From: Mycolicibacterium sp. BiH015
Lineage (GTDB): Bacteria > Actinomycetota > Actinomycetes > Mycobacteriales > Mycobacteriaceae
Assembly (NCBI RefSeq): GCF_027706845.1
Contig: NZ_JAQGCZ010000001.1
Coordinates: forward strand, 372,001-436,000
Direction of reading: 5' to 3'
DNA: 64,000 nt
The position numbers and the translations under genes were made by a program. This document shows, in pieces, positions 27,016 to 35,633 of the stretch (the first letter of the stretch is position 1; each line of letters opens with the position of its first letter). Below the pieces are notes generated by a model. It did not search any database. It saw only the letters and a list, made by a program, of their open reading frames with translations, and was not told where the DNA came from.

Positions 27016-27701
27016 TTTGACGGCGAGCCGTCCATCGGGCGGGGCAACTCCAGCGCGTAACCGACGCCGTGCACGGTGCGGATGAGCTCCGAGCCCAGCT
27101 TGCGGCGCAACGCTTTCACGTGGGTGTCGACGGTGCGGCTCTCCACCCCCGAACCCCAGCCCCACACGTGTTCGAGGAGTGCGTCCCGGGATACCGCGGT
27201 GCGCGGCCGTCCCGCCAGAAAGACCAGCAGGTCGAATTCTGTTCTCGTCAGATGTATTTCGTCATCACCGCGGTGCACCCTTCGGGCCTGCAGGTCCACC
27301 CGGTTGTCTCCGACCCACAGAGCCTGAGCAGTCGCGGCGCGTTCCACGCGACGCAACAACACCCGGACACGGGCGACGAGTTCGCGCATGCTGAATGGCT
27401 TGGTCAGGTAGTCGTCGGCGCCGACGCCGAGACCGACCAGCATGTCGGTTTCGTCGCTGCGGGCGGTCAGCATCAACACCGGGATCGGGTGCACCGCCTG
27501 GATACGACGGCACACCTCGAGACCGTCGAACCCGGGCAGCATGACATCGAGCACCACGAGATCCGGCGGGGCCGTGGTGGCCGCCTCGACCGCGGACGGC
27601 CCGTCCACGGCGGTGTCCACCTGGAAGTCCTCGGCGCGCAGCCGGGTGACTACCGCAGCCAGGATGGTCGGCTCGTCCTCGACCACCAGGATTCGCTTCA
27701 C
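27012..27701 (-). CDS. OmpR/PhoB-family response regulator
   Basis: A 229-residue response regulator: receiver domain 1-115 with phospho-acceptor Asp52 in LVVLDVMLPG, acidic pocket EDE at 8-10 and YLTKPFS lysine; winged-helix domain about 130-222 with HLTRTEFDLLVFLA and SRTVDTHVKALRRKLG. First gene of the regulator-kinase-membrane protein operon. An 11-base-spaced direct repeat about 40 bases upstream may be its own binding site. Confidence 0.94.
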   Translation of the reverse strand: MKRILVVEDEPTILAAVVTRLRAEDFQVDTAVDGPSAVEAATTAPPDLVVLDVMLPGFDGLEVCRRIQAVHPIPVLMLTARSDETDMLVGLGVGADDYLTKPFSMRELVARVRVLLRRVERAATAQALWVGDNRVDLQARRVHRGDDEIHLTRTEFDLLVFLAGRPRTAVSRDALLEHVWGWGSGVESRTVDTHVKALRRKLGSELIRTVHGVGYALELPRPMDGSPSK

Positions 27702-27744
27702 ACATCAGACTGTAGGGGCCGGATATGGGCCTTTCGGGCAGCGA

Positions 27745-27764
27745 TTGTGAAGAAAATGTGGAGA
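27745..27764 (-). promoter_or_regulatory. Putative response-regulator box upstream of the two-component operon
   Basis: On the plus strand TTGTGAAGA (27745-27753) and ATGTGGAGA (27756-27764) are identical at seven of nine positions with an 11-base period, the spacing expected for tandem OmpR/PhoB-family dimers. They lie 44-63 bases upstream of the regulator ATG in a 72-base gap. Binding is inference. Confidence 0.38.
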
Positions 27765-27773
27765 TCTACCCGG

Positions 27774-29804
27774 CTAAGAAGCCGGTGGCGACGGGGCGTT
27801 GTCAGCCGGAGCGGGTTGTCTGCGCCTGCGGCGCAGACTCGACCACAGGATTCCGACGAGGATCGCGACAGCCGCCGCCACCGCGACGGCGATGCCGATG
27901 GGGGCCCACGGCGGTGACGTTTCCGCCGGAGATGCTTCCGCGACGTCTTCGGCGGCGGGCTGCGCGAAAATCGAGAGGTTGGTCGCGACACCGGCCCTGC
28001 CCGCGGCGAGCACGTCTCCGCTGAGCGCCGACCATTTGCCCTCGAGGCCGTCGATGTAGGTGAACAGCGGATCCACCAGATTCCAGCCGTCCGTCGTCGT
28101 CACGAGCACGACGGTGCGGTCCCGGGGCCGGTCGGCGAACACCTGGATCGAGCCCAGTCCGTCGCCGATGTTGGCGCTCAGTTCCGCGGGAAGATCGTCG
28201 ACGCTGACGTCCGCACCGTCACCACTGATCGGAGGGCGCAGGGAAGTCTGTTCCAGCGCAGCGGATTTGGCGATGATCAGGGCACCGGAGTTCGCGTCCC
28301 CCGCCGTCTTGACGTCGACCACCTTCGGCGTCAGCTGCCGGTTTGTCAGGCCGGCGATCGCTGCGACCACGCGCCCGGCGTAGACCAGCTGATCGGGACT
28401 GCTCCCGTCGAACGCGACCAGAAAGCTCGGGGAGAACTCCGATGGCAGGGCGTTGAAACCGCCGAGCGGGGGTCCGCCGCGCGTGATCGTCAGCGACGAC
28501 TTCGGGTCGACCTGGAAGCTCATCGGCGCGATGAGGGGTCCGCACACCTGCTGCGGGGTGTAGGTGAGCGCGATGTCCAGGTTCAGGAACTGGCCCATCG
28601 TCTGCCCCGGTATGTCGAAGCGGGCGTCCAGGCGTCCGGTCGTGTCGAGGAGGGATCGATAGACGACATTTCCGTCTGCGGAACGGACGACCACCGCGGC
28701 GGAATCCCGGTCCGGCACCGGGGTGTAGTCGGCGAGGAGGTTCACAGCCACGCTGCCCACCCGGCCGTTCCCCAGCTGCGAACGACCGATGCCCACCCGG
28801 AGGTTGCTCGACCGAAGCACTTCGGTCCTGCCGCTCAGATTCAGTTGAGCGAACGTGAACGTGTCACTGCTGGGCACCTCTCCGGAACCCGCCTCGTCGA
28901 CGCGCGCCGTCGGCACCTGCACCAACGACTGCAGTTCGTCGACGAGCAGGGAGACCTGTGTGGACAGCGTGTCCCCGTCTCCCGAAACGCGTAGGTAGGC
29001 GCCTTGAGCACCGGCGTTCTCGACGCGCAGGCCGGCTTCGCCACCCCGCTCGACGACGACCGCCCGAGACAGCGGACCGGCCGGCGGCGGCGATGCGCCC
29101 CGCGGCCGGTTGACCACAGCGACGTCCAGCGGCAGCGGGTTGTAGATCCGAGCCAGCGTGGCCACCAGCAGCAGCACGGACTGCTGCTCGGCGACGTCGG
29201 GGTCGTCAGGAGCGTAGATCGTCACCCGCTCGAGCACCGGTGGGAAGAAACCGGCGATGGTGGTCACCGGCGGCTCGACGCCGGAGAACACCGTCGCCAG
29301 GTTCGTCACGGTCAGCTGCTGCAGGGGTCCACAGAACTGACCTTCGTATTGGCTGGAGAACTGACCCGGGTTGCCGAGCGCGCGCACCGTGAAGGACAAC
29401 TCGACCGAGGAATCCCGAACCCGCGCTGCGGCGATGTCGACGTCGAAGGGTGTCTGCGCCCGCGCGGGCCCGGCGGGCAGCAAATCCACGGTGCCAAGCA
29501 GCCTGCCGTCGGCGTCGGCGATCTCGACGTAACCGGCGTCGATGTTCAACGGTGTGTTGATCGTGCCGCGCAACCGCGTCGCGGTGAGGCCCGCAGGCAC
29601 CGGCACCGAAAAGCTCTGACTGTCGTTGGGACTGAGGAACAGTTCACGTTCCATGCCGAGGTCGGCCCAACCCAGGGTCACACTGGCCACCTCTGGCGCG
29701 GGCGCATCGTCGCCAGGTTGGGCGTGTGCAGAGGCGGTGAACACCCCCGGTGCGAACAACACCATGACTGAGACGAGCACCCGCACGACGCTGGTGCGAC
29801 TCAT
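27774..29804 (-). CDS. BcsB-like exported membrane-anchored protein
   Basis: A 676-residue protein with a Sec signal (about 1-29, ending TASAHAQ) and one C-terminal membrane anchor (about 635-658, GIAVAVAAAVAILVGILW) followed by a basic RRRRRQ tail. Its layout, with repeated beta-sandwich modules (SQSFSVPVPAGLTATRLRG, FTVRALGNPGQF, DSAAVVVRSADG) and tail anchor, resembles BcsB, the extracytoplasmic subunit that guides nascent cellulose. No BcsA-type synthase is in the window. It is divergent from the chain-length/kinase gene across 413 bases. The ATG at 29804 follows GGGAAAGGCT. Assignment rests on overall architecture. Confidence 0.68.
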   Translation of the reverse strand: MSRTSVVRVLVSVMVLFAPGVFTASAHAQPGDDAPAPEVASVTLGWADLGMERELFLSPNDSQSFSVPVPAGLTATRLRGTINTPLNIDAGYVEIADADGRLLGTVDLLPAGPARAQTPFDVDIAAARVRDSSVELSFTVRALGNPGQFSSQYEGQFCGPLQQLTVTNLATVFSGVEPPVTTIAGFFPPVLERVTIYAPDDPDVAEQQSVLLLVATLARIYNPLPLDVAVVNRPRGASPPPAGPLSRAVVVERGGEAGLRVENAGAQGAYLRVSGDGDTLSTQVSLLVDELQSLVQVPTARVDEAGSGEVPSSDTFTFAQLNLSGRTEVLRSSNLRVGIGRSQLGNGRVGSVAVNLLADYTPVPDRDSAAVVVRSADGNVVYRSLLDTTGRLDARFDIPGQTMGQFLNLDIALTYTPQQVCGPLIAPMSFQVDPKSSLTITRGGPPLGGFNALPSEFSPSFLVAFDGSSPDQLVYAGRVVAAIAGLTNRQLTPKVVDVKTAGDANSGALIIAKSAALEQTSLRPPISGDGADVSVDDLPAELSANIGDGLGSIQVFADRPRDRTVVLVTTTDGWNLVDPLFTYIDGLEGKWSALSGDVLAAGRAGVATNLSIFAQPAAEDVAEASPAETSPPWAPIGIAVAVAAAVAILVGILWSSLRRRRRQPAPADNAPSPPAS

Positions 29805-30217
29805 AGCCTTTCCCCCACAGAAGAATTGACGCGCGATTGCCCCACGTGCTCCGCAGCCCGGAATCGCCGCAGCACCGATGACCATTCTGAACTGACCGGG
29901 TGCACCCTGTTCCACTTTCGCGTGTTCGGCCTTCGTATTCTCGACAGGGGTCGGACTATACCGGCGGACACCGCAGGCTAGTGCCCTAATCGGCAGCTGG
30001 CAGACCGTGTCGGAAAGTTTGCGTTCGCCGGTTCTGCGCCCACGCATTTCGGGCCGGAGTTCTTCCCAGTTCCCCCCGCCATCAGCGATGACACGGCATG
30101 ATCCTTCTTGGCGACGAGCAACCACCTGGGATAGCGTGGTGCGACTTGAGCGCTGGCAGGAGACCTGGCGTGCGAGCGGCAGGTGTGAGGGAGGGCAAGA
30201 GCGGTGAAGGGTCGCAG
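29805..30217. other. 413-base divergent regulatory spacer between BcsB-like and Wzz/CpsD-like genes
   Basis: No gene is recognised here. On the plus strand TTGGCG (30108-30113) and TAGCGT (30132-30137) with an 18-base spacer form a plausible but weak promoter for the chain-length gene. GAAGG at 30205-30209 is the likely ribosome site for TTG 30218. No convincing palindrome was found. Confidence 0.4.
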
Positions 30218-31609
30218 TTGACTGTCCAGGATTTCGTGCAGATCTTGCGCAGCCGGTGGAAAATCATCTGCGCCACAACGGTCCTCGCGATTCTGGCGGC
30301 CATCGCCTACTCGCTCACCATCGCGCCCAGTTATCAAGCGTCCACCCGACTGTTCGTTTCGACCACGTCCGATGGCAACAACACCCAGTCCAATGACGGC
30401 GGTCTGTTCGCCCAGCGCCGGGTGCTGTCCTACGTCGAGTTGGTGACAGGCGACCTCCTCGCACAACGCACCGTGGACAAACTCGGACTCGACATGAGCG
30501 CGTCCGACCTGAAGAGCAAGGTCGAAGCCACCTCACCGACCGACACAGTCCTGATCGACATCACCGTGACCGACACGTCTCCCACCCGGGCACGCGACAT
30601 CGCCAACACCTTGTCCGACGAGTTCGTGATCATGGCTGCGGGATTGGAGACACCGGAACTGGGTGCGCAGCCCAACGCGCGGGTCATCGTGCAGGAACGT
30701 GCCGAGGTACCCGGCCTCTCGGCAGCGCCGACTGTTCGGAACGCCGCACTTGCGGCGGTTCTCGGGGCGCTCGCAGGCATGGCCATCGCGGTGTTTCGCG
30801 GCCGCTCCGACGACTCGCTGCGAAGCGGGGAAGCCCTGGAAAAGATCACCGGCACCGGACTGCTCGCCGAAATCCCCTCGGAAGCAAGGTTGGCCGATAA
30901 TCCGCTCATCTCCTTCGATTCCGACCACACCAGTGCGGCCGAAGCCTTCCGTGACCTGCGGGTCAACATCAGGTTCCTCGAGGTGTCCGACGGCCCGCGC
31001 GTGCTTGTGGTCGCCAGTGCGATGCCGGAGGAAGGCAGAACCGCGACCGCAATCAACCTCGCGCTCGCCCTTGCCGACTCGGGAAACAACGTCGTGGTCG
31101 TCGATGGTGATCTGAGGCGTCCCAGGGTCGCCCGCTACCTGAATCTCGCGGAGGAGGCCGGCCTGAGCACGGTACTCACCGGGGCAGCCCGTGTCACCGA
31201 GGTGCTGAGGGAAACCGGCCGTCCCCGCTTGACTGCGCTCACCTCCGGCCCCCTGCCGCCCGGCCCGGTCGAACTCCTCGAATCACGAGCGGCCACCGAG
31301 GTCTTGAACCAATTGGGCAGCCAGTTCGACTACGTCGTCATCGACACGCCGTCGCTGCTGAAACCGGATGCCGCCATTCTCGCGGCCGCATCGCAGGGTG
31401 TCCTGATGGTCGCGCGCTTCGGTAAGACGACGCGCAACCAACTGACCGAGGCGGTGCGCTCGGTGACGCGAGGCGGTGCGCCGCTGCTCGGAACCGTCTT
31501 GACGATGGTGCCCGCGAAAAAGCCGGCGAAGGGCCACACCTACTACGGCGCAGGACATTCCGCATCCTCGGATCCCCAACAGCCGCGCCGCGGATCGCAC
31601 CGGAACTGA
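30218..31609 (+). CDS. Wzz/CpsD-like chain-length determinant with BY-kinase-like domain
   Basis: A 463-residue fusion protein. The Wzz-type domain has membrane segments at about 15-37 and 174-194 flanking an extracytoplasmic part; the cytoplasmic domain (about 240-430) is BY-kinase-like. Walker A reads SAMPEEGRT (267-275), with Arg274 where the P-loop lysine is expected; Walker A' is VVVVDGDLRRP (292-302) and Walker B VVIDTPSLL (373-381). The C-terminal tyrosine cluster is only Tyr442-Tyr443. In Wzx/Wzy systems it sets polymer length. TTG 30218 is preferred for its GAAGG site; in-frame GTG 30185 is an alternative. Confidence 0.87.
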   Translation: MTVQDFVQILRSRWKIICATTVLAILAAIAYSLTIAPSYQASTRLFVSTTSDGNNTQSNDGGLFAQRRVLSYVELVTGDLLAQRTVDKLGLDMSASDLKSKVEATSPTDTVLIDITVTDTSPTRARDIANTLSDEFVIMAAGLETPELGAQPNARVIVQERAEVPGLSAAPTVRNAALAAVLGALAGMAIAVFRGRSDDSLRSGEALEKITGTGLLAEIPSEARLADNPLISFDSDHTSAAEAFRDLRVNIRFLEVSDGPRVLVVASAMPEEGRTATAINLALALADSGNNVVVVDGDLRRPRVARYLNLAEEAGLSTVLTGAARVTEVLRETGRPRLTALTSGPLPPGPVELLESRAATEVLNQLGSQFDYVVIDTPSLLKPDAAILAAASQGVLMVARFGKTTRNQLTEAVRSVTRGGAPLLGTVLTMVPAKKPAKGHTYYGAGHSASSDPQQPRRGSHRN

Positions 31610-31624
31610 CGCCTCGGCGGATTC

Positions 31625-33007
31625 ATGGAGCGAGACGTTGTCCAGCCCACGAGCCGGCGAACGACGTTCGTCGCGTCGCGTCCGCGGTCTCGCGGCGTCG
31701 ATCCCGGTCCGCCGACGCGCCATACCGGTTCGCACATGACGTTTTCGACGGCGCCGACACGGTTCCTACGCGACACCACCGCGGACTACAGAGCCGGCGA
31801 CCGGGCGCTCGCCCTCGTGATCATCACGTCGATCGCCCTCGTCATAGTTCCCGAAGTCATCAACTACCTGCTCGTCAAGCACGCGCCGGATCAGAGCATC
31901 AATCAGGCACTGGCCACCGCGGAGACTCCGGTGGCGGGACTGGCCCGATGGGCGCTGTCCGGTGCGCTGCTCGCCGTGAGCTCGCTGGTCATCCTGATGC
32001 GCGGGCATCCCAACCGCGACATCACCTGGCTGCTCGTATTCCTGCTGGCGCTGAACCTGCCGTACCTGGTCGGCCCGGATCAGCCTGGCCCGTCAGACCT
32101 GGTCAAGATCATGCTGGCCAATCTGGTTCTGCTGGCCATCTGGAACACCGGCGCCCGGGTCGCCGAGCTGAAGTGGATACCCATCCTGGTCACCGGCGTG
32201 GGCGCCTACTCGTTGATCGGCGCCCTGGTCATTCCCGAGTACATGATGTACAACGTCGTTTCTCGAAAGTCCCTGATCTTCGGCTGGGAGCTGGCGGGGC
32301 CCTTCGGACAGAGCAACGCACTCGGGATGTACTGCGCCATCGCGTTCTCACTCGTGCCGCTCATACCGGGACATCGATGGCGCATCGTGTGCGGAGCGAT
32401 ACTGTTCGCCACGATCCTGGCTTCCGCATCGAGAACATCGCTCATCGCCGTCGGTTTCGTCATTCTGTGGTGGTTGATCTGCCGAGCCAGATCCGGTCGC
32501 TCCCTCCGCGTCCCGGGAACCATCCTGGCGGGGACAGCGGCGGTCGCAGCCTTCGTGATCCCGCTGCTGAGGTGGGACCCCGACAGCTTCACCGAGCGAG
32601 CTTTCATCTGGAAAGGGGGCCTCGAGCTCTGGGCGCAGTCCCCGGTCGTGGGCTCTGGCTACAACTGGTTCTTGACCCATGGGCAGTCGGAGGCGGGGGT
32701 GATCCTGTGGGCTGGAATGGGTACAGGGCACAACATCCTCATCGACACGCTGATCAAGTTCGGGCTGTCGGGGCTGGCATTTCTGCTGCCGATATGGGTC
32801 GGTGCCGTCTACGTCACCGGCACCATGCGCATCACGCGGCAGCAGATCGCGTTATTCGGCTACCTGACCGCGTTTTTCGTGTTGTCGATGACGGAGGCGG
32901 TGTGGCACATGTGGCCCAATATCCAGCAGTTCCCCACCAGTGCACTCATTTTCGCGACTCTGCTCATGTCACGTGACCGAGGTGGCGACACGGAGCGCGC
33001 GCTGTGA
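31625..33007 (+). CDS. Wzy/O-antigen ligase-like polysaccharide polymerase
   Basis: A 460-residue protein with about ten to twelve membrane segments and a large periplasmic loop. Landmarks of the Wzy_C/O-antigen-ligase family are the GPFGQSNALGMYCA segment, ASASRTSLIAVGF, and after the loop GSGYNWFLTHGQ ... GTGHNILIDTLIKFGLSGLAFLLP with the conserved histidine. It should join lipid-linked repeat units or ligate glycan outside the membrane. Starts at ATG 31625, 15 bases after the chain-length gene; ATG 31736 would drop 37 low-complexity residues. Its stop overlaps the next GTG. Confidence 0.86.
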   Translation: MERDVVQPTSRRTTFVASRPRSRGVDPGPPTRHTGSHMTFSTAPTRFLRDTTADYRAGDRALALVIITSIALVIVPEVINYLLVKHAPDQSINQALATAETPVAGLARWALSGALLAVSSLVILMRGHPNRDITWLLVFLLALNLPYLVGPDQPGPSDLVKIMLANLVLLAIWNTGARVAELKWIPILVTGVGAYSLIGALVIPEYMMYNVVSRKSLIFGWELAGPFGQSNALGMYCAIAFSLVPLIPGHRWRIVCGAILFATILASASRTSLIAVGFVILWWLICRARSGRSLRVPGTILAGTAAVAAFVIPLLRWDPDSFTERAFIWKGGLELWAQSPVVGSGYNWFLTHGQSEAGVILWAGMGTGHNILIDTLIKFGLSGLAFLLPIWVGAVYVTGTMRITRQQIALFGYLTAFFVLSMTEAVWHMWPNIQQFPTSALIFATLLMSRDRGGDTERAL

Positions 33008-34041
33008 CCACGACGGCGCATCCGGCCCGGCGGGTTCTCTACTCCGGGTTCCACTACCTGCATCACAACCCCGGTTCGGGGTACGACGCGGTGGTCGCCG
33101 ATCCCCGCCATTACGTCAGCGGAGCGCAGCTCCCGTTCGCCGATCGGCTCGAATCGACCGCGCCGCGCCACCTCAACTTCCTCCTCCTGGACCTGATCAC
33201 GGTGCTCCGCGCGCTGCGCTACGACACGGTGCACTACTTCTATCCCGAATCCACCGCGTACCTGTCACCCTGGATTCTCCGCCTCCTCGGGAAGCGAATC
33301 GTGTACACAGTCCATCTCGATGACTCGCAATGGTTCGGGGAGACCCGCAGCGTGCACCACCGGATCAAACAGAAGTCGATGCGCGCCGCACATGCGATCG
33401 TCGTTCTGAGCGCTCAACAACGCGACGTCTTCCACGCGGCGCTCCCGGACAAGGTGGTGAGCTTCGTTCCGCACGGGTTCACGTTCGACGACGGGAGCGA
33501 GCCTCCCGTGGAACTCTTCGCGACACGTACCGAAAGTCCCCGCCGGCTGGTCGTCGTGGGTTCCAATTACCGCGACTTCGACATGCTGGAACAGATTCTC
33601 GCCCAACGTGGCTCGCGCCCTGTTCAGATCGACCTCGTCGGCATGGACGAAGCTGCGAGAAGTCGATTCAGGGGACGGGACGGCGTGGTGTGCCATCCGC
33701 GACTGGACGCCGACAGCTACGTCAGACTGCTACGAGAATCGTTCGCGCTGTTGCTGCCGCTGACGTTCGCGACCGCGAACAACGCGTTGTTCGAGGCCTA
33801 CAACTGTTATCTGCCCGCATTCGTCAGCCGCATCGACGGCGTCACCGACTATGTCGCCGACGGCGATCGGTCGTTGTTCTCCTCACCGGAAGAGTTCTGG
33901 TCGAAGTACGACGCACTCGCCGCCCTCGACGCCTCGGAGTTGCGCGAACACTGTATTGCCCTGAATTCCGCTGCCCGTGGCCGGTTTTCGTGGGACAAAG
34001 TGCGAGCCGAGCTCGCGGAAGTCTACAAGCCCGATCGTTGA
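33004..34041 (+). CDS. GT-B-type glycosyltransferase
   Basis: A 345-residue cytoplasmic protein: RRVLYSGFHYLHHNPGSGYDAV at the N terminus, KRIVYTVHLDDSQWFGETRSVHH and SMRAAHAIVVLSAQQRDVF in the middle, RRLVVVGSNYRDFDML and a C-terminal nucleotide-binding segment ALFEAYNCYLPAFVSRIDGVTDYV. The pattern fits a GT4-like fold with divergent motifs, so family assignment is tentative. GTG 33004 overlaps the polymerase stop (GTGA), making a three-gene operon. The next gene is convergent. Confidence 0.78.
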   Translation: MTTTAHPARRVLYSGFHYLHHNPGSGYDAVVADPRHYVSGAQLPFADRLESTAPRHLNFLLLDLITVLRALRYDTVHYFYPESTAYLSPWILRLLGKRIVYTVHLDDSQWFGETRSVHHRIKQKSMRAAHAIVVLSAQQRDVFHAALPDKVVSFVPHGFTFDDGSEPPVELFATRTESPRRLVVVGSNYRDFDMLEQILAQRGSRPVQIDLVGMDEAARSRFRGRDGVVCHPRLDADSYVRLLRESFALLLPLTFATANNALFEAYNCYLPAFVSRIDGVTDYVADGDRSLFSSPEEFWSKYDALAALDASELREHCIALNSAARGRFSWDKVRAELAEVYKPDR

Positions 34042-34049
34042 TCGACGGA

Positions 34050-35522
34050 TCAGAGCTTGCGCTTGCGCACGTTCGCGAGGATCTGCAGGAAGTCCCGCAG
34101 TTCGCCTCTGAAGACCGGGACGGGCAGGAGTAGGGCCACGACAACAAGTGCAGAGGCGGTGGCAGCGGTGAAAGTCCAGATCGCGGACCACCCATTTCGG
34201 GCCAGAACCTCGCTGACCACCAGTCCGACGCCGACCACCGGCGTCAGAAGCGCGAGGCGTACCAGTGAGGGCTTCAGGAATTCCAACGCCGGGAGGCCGA
34301 GCTTGTGCAGCCCGATGAGAGTGGACGACAGCCAATTCAGCAGCAGGCTCAGGGCGTACAGCGCAGCCACCCACACCGCCCCATGCGTGTTGAAGATGAA
34401 ATATGTGGCCGTGATCGGGATCCACACCGAAGCGTCGATCGCCCACAGAAGACCCATGCGACCCTTCCGGGTGTACATCCAATAGTTCACGTAGCCGAAG
34501 ATCTGGAACAGGCCGCCGACGGCGAGGATCTGGGCGATCCGCCCCGACGGACGCCATTCGGGGCCGAACAGGATCTCGATCAGGTCTGCACCGCCGATGA
34601 TGATGAGCGCGAGAATCGGCAGCAGGGCATAGGCCATGGCGAGTTGAATCCGCTTGGCTGCCGCCACGAGCTTCGGTCCGTCTTCGACGTGCGCGAGGAT
34701 CGGCACGACCACGCGGGTGAGGGGTCCTGCCAACTGGACGAGGGGGAACGCGACGAGCTGAAAAGCCCGCGTGTACAGACCCACCGCGGTAGCGCCGAGC
34801 GCCTGCCCGATCGCGGCGGGCGCGGCGTACACCGCGGCGTAGTTCGTCACGTCGATCCCCAGCGAGGCGGCCCCAAGGGAGACATGCTCTTTGACTCCCT
34901 GCAGCCGCGGTAGCGACCGAGGCACGTAGCGGGACAGCGCCACCAGGGACACCACTAGGACGACGGCCGCCGTGCCCTGCTGGAGCACGACCGCCCAGTA
35001 CCCGGCGCCTTGCACAGCGGCGATGCAGGCGGCGACCAACGCCACCCCCTGGGCGATAGTGTCAACCGAGGCAAGCGATTTGAACTTGTGTGTGCGCGCC
35101 AGCTCAGCCCGGAATTGCGGGGCCATTCCTGCGATACCGACGAACAGCGCGAGCCATCGGGTGACCTCTTCGAGCCGCGGCTCACCGTAGAACGCTGCGA
35201 TCGCCGGGGCCGCCAACCACACCAGCCCGGCGGTGGCCATGGCCAGGACCGTGTTGATGTAGAAGAGACTGTCCCGAATCCGGGGGTCGAGGTTGGCTTC
35301 CCTCATGATCGCCAGCGAGAGGCCGAAGTCGCTCAGGACCGACGTCACCCCGATGATCGAGGTCACCATGGCGACCAAGCCGAAGTCGGCCGGTGTCAGT
35401 AGGCGCGCCAGCAGGATCAAGCCGACCAACTGGATCACGGTGCGGGCCAGCTGGCCGATGATGACCGCGACTCCGCCGCGGACGGCGGTTCCCTGGAGGG
35501 AGCCACCGTCGGGAGCCGTCAC
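34050..35522 (-). CDS. Wzx-like polysaccharide flippase (MOP superfamily)
   Basis: A 490-residue membrane protein with about 12-14 hydrophobic segments. The N-terminal GGVAVIIGQLARTVIQLVG and LARLLTPADFGLVAMV, LRDSLFYINTV-like and QLVAFPLVQLAGPLTRVVVPILA regions are typical of the polysaccharide_synt family that flips undecaprenyl-linked repeat units. Starts at GTG 35522. It is downstream of the frameshifted GT-C gene on the same strand (111-base gap) and convergent with the polymerase operon, completing a Wzx/Wzy/Wzz set. Confidence 0.9.
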   Translation of the reverse strand: MTAPDGGSLQGTAVRGGVAVIIGQLARTVIQLVGLILLARLLTPADFGLVAMVTSIIGVTSVLSDFGLSLAIMREANLDPRIRDSLFYINTVLAMATAGLVWLAAPAIAAFYGEPRLEEVTRWLALFVGIAGMAPQFRAELARTHKFKSLASVDTIAQGVALVAACIAAVQGAGYWAVVLQQGTAAVVLVVSLVALSRYVPRSLPRLQGVKEHVSLGAASLGIDVTNYAAVYAAPAAIGQALGATAVGLYTRAFQLVAFPLVQLAGPLTRVVVPILAHVEDGPKLVAAAKRIQLAMAYALLPILALIIIGGADLIEILFGPEWRPSGRIAQILAVGGLFQIFGYVNYWMYTRKGRMGLLWAIDASVWIPITATYFIFNTHGAVWVAALYALSLLLNWLSSTLIGLHKLGLPALEFLKPSLVRLALLTPVVGVGLVVSEVLARNGWSAIWTFTAATASALVVVALLLPVPVFRGELRDFLQILANVRKRKL

Positions 35523-35633
35523 GCGAACGCCGATCCGCGAACGTCGCCCCCCGCGATCTCCCCAGTCACTGCCCGATCGTAGCTCAGCTAACTCGAAATC
35601 CAGGCGACTCGGACTAATCGTCCGACGATCAGA

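Noticed and set aside
33842..34557. Extra minus-strand frames around the flippase 3' end
   Set aside because: They overlap the flippase and glycosyltransferase reading frames and carry no motif.
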